From: Planctomycetota bacterium
GTDB lineage: Bacteria > Planctomycetota > Planctomycetia > Pirellulales > Lacipirellulaceae
Assembly (NCBI GenBank): GCA_029259975.1
Contig: JAJDEE010000295.1
Location: 1 to 8,298 of the forward strand
DNA length: 8,298 nucleotides
Direction of reading: 5' to 3'
Position numbers and translations under genes: made by a program
Part shown: positions 1 to 7,007 of the stretch, one piece after another
Layout: the number at the start of each line of letters is the position of its first letter
Numbering within the stretch: the first letter of the stretch is position 1
Notes under the pieces: generated by a model
Databases searched by the model: none
What the model was told of the DNA's origin: nothing
The model's input: only the letters and a program-made list of their open reading frames with translations

Positions 1-1
1 C

Positions 2-151
2 CTGCGCGAGGTCGACTCGAAGACAATGCAAAGCAAGCACTGTCCGAACCTCTATTTCGCCGGCGAAATTCTCGACCTGGATGGCCCCATCGGCGGCTAC
101 AATTTTCAGGCGGCATTCAGCACCGGCTTCCTGGCTGGCGAGTCGGTGTGA
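2..151 (+). CDS. C-terminal end of an HI0933/BaiN-like NAD(P)/FAD-dependent oxidoreductase (5' truncated)
   Basis: Only the last 49 codons and the TGA stop are in the window. They contain LYFAGEILDLDGPIGGYN followed by FQAAFSTGFLAGESV. This is the C-terminal FAD-binding signature of the HI0933/YhiN/BaiN flavoprotein family: a [LF]-[YF]-F-A-G-E-[VIL]-L-D segment, a P-x-G-G-[YF]-N turn and an aromatic-rich helix ending near G-x-x-A-G. In this family the segment closes over the flavin. The physiological substrate is unclear for most members; a bile-acid-related activity was reported for BaiN. The gene ends without an obvious terminator, 27 bp before the first palindromic repeat. Family assignment is confident despite the short fragment; the specific reaction cannot be inferred. 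Confidence 0.85.
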   Translation: MREVDSKTMQSKHCPNLYFAGEILDLDGPIGGYNFQAAFSTGFLAGESV

Positions 152-177
152 TCGCGGTCGTCTCTGATCGCACTGTA

Positions 178-263
178 CCGACCGTAGGATAGGCTTCTAG
201 CCTGTCCGTTCAGGCTATCAACTTCGCCCAGAGGGACAGGCTAGAAGCCTATCCTACGGTCGG
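178..263. repeat. Long inverted repeat, REP/BIME-like palindromic element, copy A
   Basis: Perfect 30-bp arms (178-207 and 234-263) flank a 26-nt loop. Each arm carries GTAG (184-187 on the + strand; CTAC at 254-257 for the other arm). It is followed directly by a small imperfect hairpin, GATAGGCT (188-195), loop TCT, AGCCTGTC (199-206), with one T-G mismatch. A GTAG tetranucleotide at the foot of an imperfect palindrome is the arrangement known for REP sequences mobilised by RAYT (Y1 transposase-like) proteins; two such units inverted form a BIME. A second copy lies at 2287-2360. The repeat sits between two + strand genes and could fold into a strong hairpin in RNA, so it may also influence transcript ends. 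The structure is certain; the REP classification is inference. Confidence 0.85.
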
Positions 264-337
264 AACTCCTGTGCGGCGAGATGTGCGGAATCGCGCACAA
301 GCTAGCGGCTTCTGAAAACTATTAGCCGATTATTGAG

Positions 338-365
338 TTGAACAACGGCAAGACTTAGGTAAGAT
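338..365 (+). promoter_or_regulatory. Possible sigma70-like promoter for pckA
   Basis: TTGAAC (338-343) and TAAGAT (360-365) each match the housekeeping -35 and -10 consensus at four of six positions, with a 16-nt spacer. This would place transcription initiation near 372 and give a leader of about 100 nt before the chosen pckA start. Such matches are common by chance, so this is only the best candidate in the spacer. Confidence 0.22.
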
Positions 366-396
366 CACCAATTGGCCGATACAAGTGTCTGCCCCG

Positions 397-422
397 CTAG
401 CAATGGGTACACCATTTGCTAG
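397..422 (+). promoter_or_regulatory. Bulged stem-loop in the pckA leader
   Basis: Bases 397-406 (CTAGCAATGG) pair with 412-422 (CCATTTGCTAG), giving ten base pairs with one bulged T and a 5-nt loop (407-411). The stem ends 53 nt before the pckA start and lies downstream of the best promoter candidate, so it would be in the mRNA leader. It has no following U-run and is not an intrinsic terminator. It could be an RNA structure or a protein-binding palindrome; no known riboswitch is recognised. Confidence 0.45.
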
Positions 423-466
423 ATGTGGAGGTACATTTATTTCCAAACGATCACCTATCTCTCCCC

Positions 467-475
467 AGGATTGTC
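467..475 (+). promoter_or_regulatory. Ribosome binding site of pckA
   Basis: AGGA at 467-470 lies 5 nt before the ATG at 476. This selects 476 over two in-frame alternatives: a TTG at 416, whose 20 extra residues do not look like PEPCK, and an ATG at 488, which would be 17 nt from the AGGA. Confidence 0.6.
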
Positions 476-2092
<1,617 letters not shown>

Positions 2093-2120
2093 CGAGGTTA
2101 GGCAGAAACGGCACACGAAA

Positions 2121-2148
2121 GGCTTGTTTCGGCCGGCTTGTTTCGGCC
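2121..2148. repeat. 14-bp perfect tandem duplication
   Basis: GGCTTGTTTCGGCC occurs twice head to tail (2121-2134 and 2135-2148), 29 bp after the pckA stop. The junction also forms a GGCCG/CGGCC hairpin. It may be a simple slippage duplication, or part of the 3' structure of the pckA transcript. Confidence 0.8.
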
Positions 2149-2286
2149 TACATCTAGGGCCATTTATGGTCCTTCGCCGCGCAGCGGTACTAGGCCAGTG
2201 CTTTAGCACGGGTCAACGTAAACAATGACGTCGCGTCTGCATGACCCGACGTAAACGGCGGGCCTAAGGCGAACGGCAAATGAGAA

Positions 2287-2360
2287 TTTACCGTAGGATA
2301 GGCTTCCAGCCTGTCCGTGGTGCTTTGACCGACAGGCTGGAAGCCTATCCTACGGGTAAA
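2287..2360. repeat. Long inverted repeat, REP/BIME-like palindromic element, copy B
   Basis: Perfect 25-bp arms (2291-2315 and 2331-2355) enclose a 15-nt loop, and four more outer pairs (2287-2290 with 2357-2360) form if G2356 bulges out. Each arm repeats the unit of copy A: GTAG (2293-2296; CTAC at 2350-2353) directly followed by GATAGGCT, loop TCC, AGCCTGTC. Relative to copy A the loop base changes from T to C in the left arm, with the matching A to G change in the right arm, so pairing is kept. The loop between the arms is unrelated to that of copy A. The element lies between pckA and the promoter candidate of the next gene. Confidence 0.85.
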
Positions 2361-2434
2361 AACCTATCTGCCGCTCGCCTAATACCGCCTGCGGCGGAAA
2401 AGAGCCGTGAACGGCCCTCCAGGAAATTTGGCAG

Positions 2435-2463
2435 GGAACTTTTTCTCGCCCCCGATCGTCCAA
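2435..2463 (+). promoter_or_regulatory. Candidate ECF (sigma-E-like) promoter of the DUF4139 gene
   Basis: GGAACTT (2435-2441), followed after 16 nt by GTCCAA (2458-2463), closely resembles the sigma-E-type ECF consensus (GGAACTT, about 16 nt, GTC-A-A). It lies 84 nt before the start codon. A housekeeping -10-like TACAAT occurs at 2468-2473 but lacks a matching -35. An envelope-stress type promoter would suit a secreted product. Planctomycetes encode many divergent ECF factors, so the cognate factor is unknown. Confidence 0.45.
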
Positions 2464-2534
2464 CGGATACAATGAAATGGCCCCGTCGCAGCGTGCGAGC
2501 GGCCCCTCCGTTCTATTCAACCCTGCCTTTGACC

Positions 2535-2540
2535 AGGAGG
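2535..2540 (+). promoter_or_regulatory. Strong ribosome binding site of the DUF4139 gene
   Basis: AGGAGG with a 7-nt spacer to the ATG at 2548 is a canonical Shine-Dalgarno sequence, by far the best in the window. It fixes the start and therefore the signal peptide. Confidence 0.85.
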
Positions 2541-2547
2541 ACGTTCG

Positions 2548-4659
2548 ATGTTCGTACGATTGCAGAAGCTTTGCCTGTGTGGAATGCTTGTCAGTAGTTT
2601 TAGCGTGGGAAGATTCGCATTTGCCGACAAGCCAGACACCGAAAAAATACCTGTCGAGCGAATTGTTCTCTTCAACTCAGGTGTCGGGTTTTTTGAGCAT
2701 CGGGGCGAAGTGCAAGGTGACGACCAGGTCGAGCTGCAATTCAAAACGACCGACATCAACGATCTGCTCAAGAGTATGGTGCTGCAAGACCTGGGCGGCG
2801 GGAGTATTCCGATGGTGAGCTACGGCTCGCGCGACCCGATCACCAAGACGCTCCGCACCTTTGCCATCGACCTGACCAACAACCCGACCCTCTTCGATTT
2901 GCTCACCCAGGTGCGTGGCCGCGAGTTAATCGTCCATGCGCCGAGCGAAATCCGCGGCACGTTGGTCGGCGCCGAGTCGCGACCCCAGGCGGTCCCCGGC
3001 GGCGAGCCGATCAAGGCAGACTATATCACACTGATGACTGAGGAAGGTTTGCAAAGCGTCGCGATCAACGCCATCAGCCGCATCCAAATGGCCGATGCCG
3101 ATCTCGAAAAAGAATTTCGCTCCGCGCTAAAAATCCTCGCCTCGGCACACAACACCGACAAAAAGACAGTCACGATTACGTTTCAGGGCGAAGGCCAACG
3201 GCCAGTGCGCGTCGGCTACATCCGCGAAGCGCCCGTTTGGAAAACGAGCTACCGGCTAGTGCTTGACGAGGCCAAAGATTCGCTGCTACAAGGTTGGGCG
3301 ATCGTCGAAAACACGGGCGACCAAGACTGGAAGAATGTCGAGCTGAGCTTGGTCAGCGGCCGGCCAATCTCGTTCAAGATGGATCTCTACTCCCCGCTCT
3401 ACGCGTCGCGTCCCCTGGTGCAGCAAGAACTCTACGCGTCGCTGCGTCCGCAGAGCTACGATCAGGATATGAGCATCACAATGATAGCGAAGGCTCAATC
3501 AGCCCCAGCTATGGTGGGCGAAAAGTTCAAGCGATTGGACGAATCTCGCTCCGGTAGGGCAAGTAGCACGAGCGGCAATGGCAGCATGCCATTTGTACAA
3601 GATGGTGGTGGACCTGGCGGCGGCGGAGGTGGCGGTGAGGGAGCGGAAGCCGCTTTCGACATGAGCGAAAGCATCGCCGCTGTGGCGCAGGCGGGCGAGG
3701 TGGGCGAGCTGTTTCGCTACGACATCGACTTGCCCGTTTCGATTAAGCGTCAGCGCTCGGCCATGTTGCCGATCGTCAATCAGGCGGTCGAGACCAGCAA
3801 GGTGTCGATTTACAACCAATCGGTCCATGCCAAGCATCCGCTCAACGGCATTCGCCTGAAAAACACCAGCGACCTGCATCTCATGCAAGGCCCAATCACG
3901 CTGTTCGATGGCGGCGTCTACGCCGGCGATGCTAAAATTCCCGACCTGCCCGCCGGGAGCGAACGGCTATTGAGCTACGCGATGGATCTCGAAGTCGAGG
4001 TGGCACCAAAGCACGAAGCAACGGCCAGGCGGCTCGTGACGGTCAAGCTAACGGACGGGCTGTTGCACGCTACCTACAAGCTTTCTCGCAGTTGGTCGTA
4101 TACGATCAAAAACTCCGGCGACCAACCAAAAACGGTACTCGTCGAGCACCCGCTGCAGAACGGCTGGAAGTTGATTCGTCCAAAACAGGCCGATGAGACG
4201 ACCCGCGACCAACGTCGCTTTGCCGTCGAGGCATTGCCCGGAGAACCGACTCAGCTAAAAATTGACGAAGAACAGACGACCGAGGTGGTGCTCAAACTCC
4301 GCCGCCAATTCAATACGAGCCGATATCGATTCTATCTCTCAGCCGACAAGGTCAGTGCTAACGTGAAGGCGGCCCTGCAAGAGATCCGTCAGCGCGGCGC
4401 GGCCATCGCTGATTTCAATCATCAGCTTCAACAGCGACAAAACGAGCTGAAAATCATCGACCAAGAACAATCCCGCATCCGCAAAAACATGCAGCAACTC
4501 CCGCGCAATTCAGAACTGCACAAACGGTACATCAAAAAATTCACCGAACAAGAAGACGCCATCGAGCGACTACGCGCGGAAATACGCGAACTCAAAGCGG
4601 CCGTGACGCAGAAAGAAAAGGAGCTTCGGGATTACCTGCAGGGTTTGGAGGTGAGCTGA
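2548..4659 (+). CDS. Secreted DUF4139 domain-containing protein with C-terminal coiled coil
   Basis: Product of 703 residues and unknown biochemical role. Residues 1-26 form a Sec signal peptide (basic MFVRLQK, hydrophobic core, AFA cleavage motif before Asp27). The Cys at 9 and 11 do not fit a lipobox. The N-terminal part (ERIVLFNSGVGFFEHRGEV, then a segment around TDINDLLKSMVL) and the core around residues 221-265 (YIREAPVWKTSYRLVL, GWAIVENTGDQDWKNVELSLVSGRP) are typical of the DUF4139 family. A disordered stretch (about 300-375) includes a glycine run at 353-362. It interrupts the domain, which resumes at LFRYDIDLPVSIKRQRSAMLPI. Residues ~604-700 are a Gln/Glu/Lys-rich predicted coiled coil with a PRNSELHKRY break, suggesting oligomerisation or a long stalk. 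It is flanked by spacers of 455 and 601 bp, so is probably monocistronic. Family call is confident; function is not known. Confidence 0.85.
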   Translation: MFVRLQKLCLCGMLVSSFSVGRFAFADKPDTEKIPVERIVLFNSGVGFFEHRGEVQGDDQVELQFKTTDINDLLKSMVLQDLGGGSIPMVSYGSRDPITKTLRTFAIDLTNNPTLFDLLTQVRGRELIVHAPSEIRGTLVGAESRPQAVPGGEPIKADYITLMTEEGLQSVAINAISRIQMADADLEKEFRSALKILASAHNTDKKTVTITFQGEGQRPVRVGYIREAPVWKTSYRLVLDEAKDSLLQGWAIVENTGDQDWKNVELSLVSGRPISFKMDLYSPLYASRPLVQQELYASLRPQSYDQDMSITMIAKAQSAPAMVGEKFKRLDESRSGRASSTSGNGSMPFVQDGGGPGGGGGGGEGAEAAFDMSESIAAVAQAGEVGELFRYDIDLPVSIKRQRSAMLPIVNQAVETSKVSIYNQSVHAKHPLNGIRLKNTSDLHLMQGPITLFDGGVYAGDAKIPDLPAGSERLLSYAMDLEVEVAPKHEATARRLVTVKLTDGLLHATYKLSRSWSYTIKNSGDQPKTVLVEHPLQNGWKLIRPKQADETTRDQRRFAVEALPGEPTQLKIDEEQTTEVVLKLRRQFNTSRYRFYLSADKVSANVKAALQEIRQRGAAIADFNHQLQQRQNELKIIDQEQSRIRKNMQQLPRNSELHKRYIKKFTEQEDAIERLRAEIRELKAAVTQKEKELRDYLQGLEVS

Positions 4660-4694
4660 GTACCGCCCGACTGAAGTTGGGGCTGTCCCTGGCC

Positions 4695-4714
4695 AAAAAT
4701 CGCCTCTGATTTTT
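4695..4714. terminator. Possible terminator hairpin after the DUF4139 gene
   Basis: AAAAATC (4695-4701) pairs with GATTTTT (4708-4714) around the loop GCCTCT, starting 36 nt after the stop. The T-run forms the 3' arm and the stem is AT-rich. It could act as a weak terminator in either direction, but lacks the GC-rich stem of a standard one. Confidence 0.3.
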
Positions 4715-4784
4715 CGCTAGGCACCTGCTAACTTGTATTCAGCGGCTCACTGCGCCGCCAGATCCTTGGCAACCGAACGACTCG

Positions 4785-5013
4785 ACTTTTGCGACCCCCG
4801 GTCGCATTGCGCTACGCTTGCCGGCAAGTGTTTGCGGCCCCTGGCCGGTAGGTTTTTGCGCACTCACCATGGCCCAACAGCGCAAAAGTCCGGCGACTTT
4901 GTTATCCGAGATTTTCGCAAACTGCTTGTTTCACAGTCTAAAACGAATCGTGTCGGCAAAAGACGAGCGGACTTTTGCGAACGAAAACACTTTTTCGAGC
5001 GTATCGCAAAAGT
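4785..5013. repeat. Cluster of TTTTGCG/CGCAAAA inverted repeats
   Basis: The heptamer TTTTGCG or its complement occurs five times: TTTTGCG at 4787, 4854 and 4973, CGCAAAA at 4881 and 5005. Four of the copies extend to ACTTTTGCG/CGCAAAAGT. They pair locally: TTTTGCGC 4854-4861 with GCGCAAAA 4880-4887, and ACTTTTGCGA 4971-4980 with TCGCAAAAGT 5004-5013. The latter encloses a nested CGAAAA/TTTTCG hairpin (4982-4997). A further stem is AAAGTC-CGGC-GACTTT at 4885-4900. The repeats are directly visible; their role as protein sites, RNA structures or degenerate mobile repeats is open. Confidence 0.65.
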
Positions 5014-5195
5014 GCAAAACCTCGGAATCGACGACGCAAACTACCCACATCGCCTCTATTGCAATAGCAAGCACCACGAATCAGACGAAAAAAGATCGCT
5101 TGGCTGCACAGGTTTTGGGCAGCCGCAATGGGCAGGCACAATTCGACCCGACAAGACTGCCTGGAGATGATAAAATTGGCAAACCACCTGTGCCA

Positions 5196-5234
5196 GATAC
5201 GGCGACCGGATACGGCGACCACACACGGCGACAC
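5196..5234. repeat. Three 13-bp direct repeats upstream of the zinc-ribbon gene
   Basis: The core ACGGCGAC recurs at 5199, 5212 and 5225, exactly 13 bp apart. The first two units match over 12 bases (GATACGGCGACC) and the third is degenerate. The block ends 26 bp before the start codon, just upstream of the ribosome binding site. It could be an operator array or a slippage product; at 13 bp the sites would not sit on the same DNA face. Confidence 0.7.
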
Positions 5235-5260
5235 TACGAGACACCAAGGAAACAACCATC

Positions 5261-6892
5261 ATGGCGAATATCGCCACTTGCCCAAAATGTGCCAAGCAAC
5301 TTGGACTGCCGGCAACGATCGCAGCGACCGACCGCGCTGAGTGCCCTGAGTGCCGGGCGATTTTTTCGCTCAGCGAGACGGTGCAGATTTCGTTGCCTGT
5401 CGCGCGCGTGCTCGACCCGTCCGAACAACCGGCCACCAGTCCCGCAACAGACGACGTACTACCGAAGCTCAGCGAAAGTGCCGCAGACACTTTGGCGGAT
5501 ACTGCGGCTCCGACAAAAAGTTGGGAGGAGCGACTCAAAAATGCCTTGGCCTTGGACAGCTCAGAAGACCAGACGGAGTCGATTGCACCCAAAGACGACG
5601 AAGTTGCAGCGCCGATGGCTGAGAAAGCAACTCCGAGCAAGACGCCGAGTTTTGAGTTTGAGCTGGAACCCGCGCCTGCGGTGGTTGCAAAAACCAAAGC
5701 GACGGAATCCAAATCCCCAGAATCCAAGGTCACTACCCCCAAGCAAGCAACACTTGGTTTTGAGTCACCTGGATTTCCCCCACACTCCCCCCAAAAAGTT
5801 TCGCCCAATTCAATCGCCGAACGGGCGAGTAGTCCCACGAAAACATTAGCAGAATTCGCCACCGGCAATCTTGCTTCAGCCGGCGAGGACACGACTAGCC
5901 CCGCCGAGGCTTTACTGAATCCAGAGTTACTAAAGTCAGGATTGCCAAAGCAAACCGATCTGGTAGCAACCAAGAATAGTGAGGTCACGGTAGCAATCGC
6001 CCCAGTTAGGCGTGCAACTCGCAGCCGGCTCCCCAAAGTAGCCGCTCTTCTTGTGGCAGGGCCGGTGATCGGGAGCTTGCTAGGGCTTTATGGCTTGCTG
6101 TGGGTGCAAGGCGAGCAAGCCGATTTTTTTGGGTTGGCGCGGATGCTGCCGGCAACGCTGCTGCCCGATGATTTTGGCAAGTCGGATGGTAATGGCGAGC
6201 AAGGTGCAGCGCGGCTTGCCGCAGCAACCACACCAGACATGCCGGAGCAAGCGACAGAGCCATTAACAGCGCCATTAGAGGTCAAACGAGATGTAGCGGT
6301 CCAGCCAGCTTTGGCTACCGGGCTGGTGTCTTCGCTGCGTTCGACGGTTCGCATCGATGCGAGCAGGTTCGACGCGTTAGTCGAGGCTGCGGAGGTGGCG
6401 CTACCAGAGTTTGTCGCAGGCGATCTTTCGGAGTCGGAATCGATCAAGCGTAAAGGCCAAGCCTATATGGCACTTTGCCGGTTGGCCGAACACTTCGATT
6501 TTGCTCAGCAGGCGGCGTTAGCTCCTGCTGCGCGAGCCAAAGCCCATCGAGCGAGTCGACTTTTTCAACGGATAGCAAACCAAGCTGACGTTCGTCAAGA
6601 TTTGGCTCAAATTGCTGGGCGTTGGTGGGAGTACGACCAGCGGCCTAGCCCCGGGATTTTTCTGGCCGGTAAGGTCCGGCGAGTGGAGCCAGCCGGAGCG
6701 GACTCGATTGGCTGGGTGAAAATGGGCGAGCAATCGACGGTCCCGGCGATTCCTGTCTGGTTTCGTCGCGAGCGGTATCAATCAGGTGACCACATAGGTG
6801 TCGTTGGCAGTGTGATCTCCAGCCCTAGTGACCTACCTCCTGATTTCTCAGGTGGCCAAGTTGTGGCTGTCGCCTACAGTTTTGAACTGTAA
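5261..6892 (+). CDS. Zinc-ribbon, single-pass membrane protein of unknown function
   Basis: Product of 543 residues with no recognised function. Residues 7-10 (CPKC) and 28-31 (CPEC) form a C-x2-C-x17-C-x2-C zinc ribbon like the MJ0042-type fingers found at the N-terminus of many bacterial membrane proteins. Residues ~45-250 are a low-complexity Ala/Ser/Thr/Pro/Glu/Lys linker. One transmembrane helix follows at about 260-282 (VAALLVAGPVIGSLLG then LYGLLWV). It is preceded by basic RRATRSRLPK, which predicts the zinc ribbon in the cytosol and the C-terminus outside. A second acidic linker leads to a helical part (about 370-450) and a beta-rich C-terminal domain (465-543, GIFLAGKVRRVEP to VVAVAYSFEL) that could be an OB-like fold. 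AAGGA at 5246-5250 lies 10 nt before the ATG. Because the linker is compositionally biased, long spurious frames overlap it on both strands; the cysteine pairs, helix and stop context support this frame. Confidence 0.8.
   Translation: MANIATCPKCAKQLGLPATIAATDRAECPECRAIFSLSETVQISLPVARVLDPSEQPATSPATDDVLPKLSESAADTLADTAAPTKSWEERLKNALALDSSEDQTESIAPKDDEVAAPMAEKATPSKTPSFEFELEPAPAVVAKTKATESKSPESKVTTPKQATLGFESPGFPPHSPQKVSPNSIAERASSPTKTLAEFATGNLASAGEDTTSPAEALLNPELLKSGLPKQTDLVATKNSEVTVAIAPVRRATRSRLPKVAALLVAGPVIGSLLGLYGLLWVQGEQADFFGLARMLPATLLPDDFGKSDGNGEQGAARLAAATTPDMPEQATEPLTAPLEVKRDVAVQPALATGLVSSLRSTVRIDASRFDALVEAAEVALPEFVAGDLSESESIKRKGQAYMALCRLAEHFDFAQQAALAPAARAKAHRASRLFQRIANQADVRQDLAQIAGRWWEYDQRPSPGIFLAGKVRRVEPAGADSIGWVKMGEQSTVPAIPVWFRRERYQSGDHIGVVGSVISSPSDLPPDFSGGQVVAVAYSFEL
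6875..6891 (+). other. Hairpin spanning the stop codon of the zinc-ribbon gene
   Basis: TACAGTT (6875-6881) and AACTGTA (6885-6891) form a perfect 7-bp stem with loop TTG, covering most of the TAA at 6890-6892. There is no T-run after it, so it is not a standard terminator. It may be incidental or affect transcript stability. Confidence 0.35.
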
Positions 6893-6958
6893 GATGGACT
6901 ACAGAAACTTGCTGGCCGATTTTCTCCACTTTTGGGCGGGAGCGAAATGTGCCACAAT

Positions 6959-6978
6959 CGAGTATTCACTGATACTCG
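6959..6978. promoter_or_regulatory. Palindrome upstream of pntAA, possible operator
   Basis: CGAGTAT (6959-6965) and ATACTCG (6972-6978) are perfect 7-bp inverted arms around TCACTG, ending 29 nt before the pntAA start in a 115-bp spacer. Size and position suit a dimeric regulator site or a small leader hairpin. No convincing -35/-10 pair is seen around it. Confidence 0.4.
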
Positions 6979-7007
6979 CTACTTTGACCTGACACCTGAG
7001 ATCGATT

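Larger units (their letters stand above)
2093..2547. other. 455-bp spacer between pckA and the DUF4139 gene
   Basis: No convincing coding sequence is seen. Reading left to right it holds several small hairpins: CGAAA/TTTCG at 2116-2131, GGCCG/CGGCC at 2131-2148, and GGCCTA pairing with TAGGGCC at 2145-2161 with one bulged base. It also holds GTGC-TTTA-GCAC at 2198-2209. Then come the second large inverted repeat and an ECF-type promoter candidate. No hairpin is followed by a proper T-run, so no standard intrinsic terminator for pckA can be named. Confidence 0.6.
4660..5260. other. 601-bp spacer, apparently non-coding, rich in palindromes
   Basis: Two open frames cross this stretch, but their translations are Arg/Cys/His-rich and lack any family motif or ribosome binding site. 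One of them also runs on into the next gene in the wrong frame. I therefore treat the region as non-coding. It holds an AT-type hairpin after the DUF4139 stop, a perfect 12-bp palindrome CTTGCCGGCAAG (4817-4828), a cluster of TTTTGCG/CGCAAAA palindromes (4785-5013), and three 13-bp direct repeats next to the following gene. A structured RNA is possible, but no known class is recognised. Confidence 0.55.

Noticed and set aside
178..263. Copy A as an intrinsic terminator of the flavoprotein gene
   Set aside because: There is no T-run after the stem, and the same sequence recurs elsewhere with a different loop, which fits a dispersed repeat better; an effect on termination is still possible.
416..475. 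N-terminal extension of pckA from a TTG codon at 416
   Set aside because: The 20 extra residues do not resemble PEPCK, the codons overlap the bulged hairpin, and AGGA at 467-470 is placed for the ATG at 476.
2198..2209. GTGC-TTTA-GCAC as a terminator of pckA
   Set aside because: Only four strong pairs and no following T-run; kept merely as a small hairpin in the spacer description.
2280..2597. 105-codon frame crossing the second palindromic repeat
   Set aside because: It encodes the repeat arms, runs into the signal-peptide region of the DUF4139 gene in another frame, and lacks any motif.
4902..4910. DnaA-box-like TTATCCGAG in the palindrome-rich spacer, suggesting an origin
   Set aside because: It matches only six of nine positions of the usual box, there is no cluster of boxes, no AT-rich unwinding element and no replication gene nearby.
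4733..5170. 145-codon open frame in the spacer before the zinc-ribbon gene
   Set aside because: Translation is rich in Arg, His and Cys without any domain or helix pattern, has no ribosome binding site, and reads straight through the TTTTGCG palindromes.
4818..5849. 343-codon + strand frame overlapping the start of the zinc-ribbon gene
   Set aside because: Its second half is the out-of-frame reading of the biased linker (Arg/Pro/Gln-rich). The overlapping frame from 5261 has paired CPxC motifs, a membrane helix and a ribosome binding site.
5056..6036. 326-codon - strand frame opposite the zinc-ribbon gene
   Set aside because: It is the Ser/Val/Ala-rich complement of the low-complexity linker; apparent hydrophobic patches arise from that composition, and no ribosome binding site was seen.
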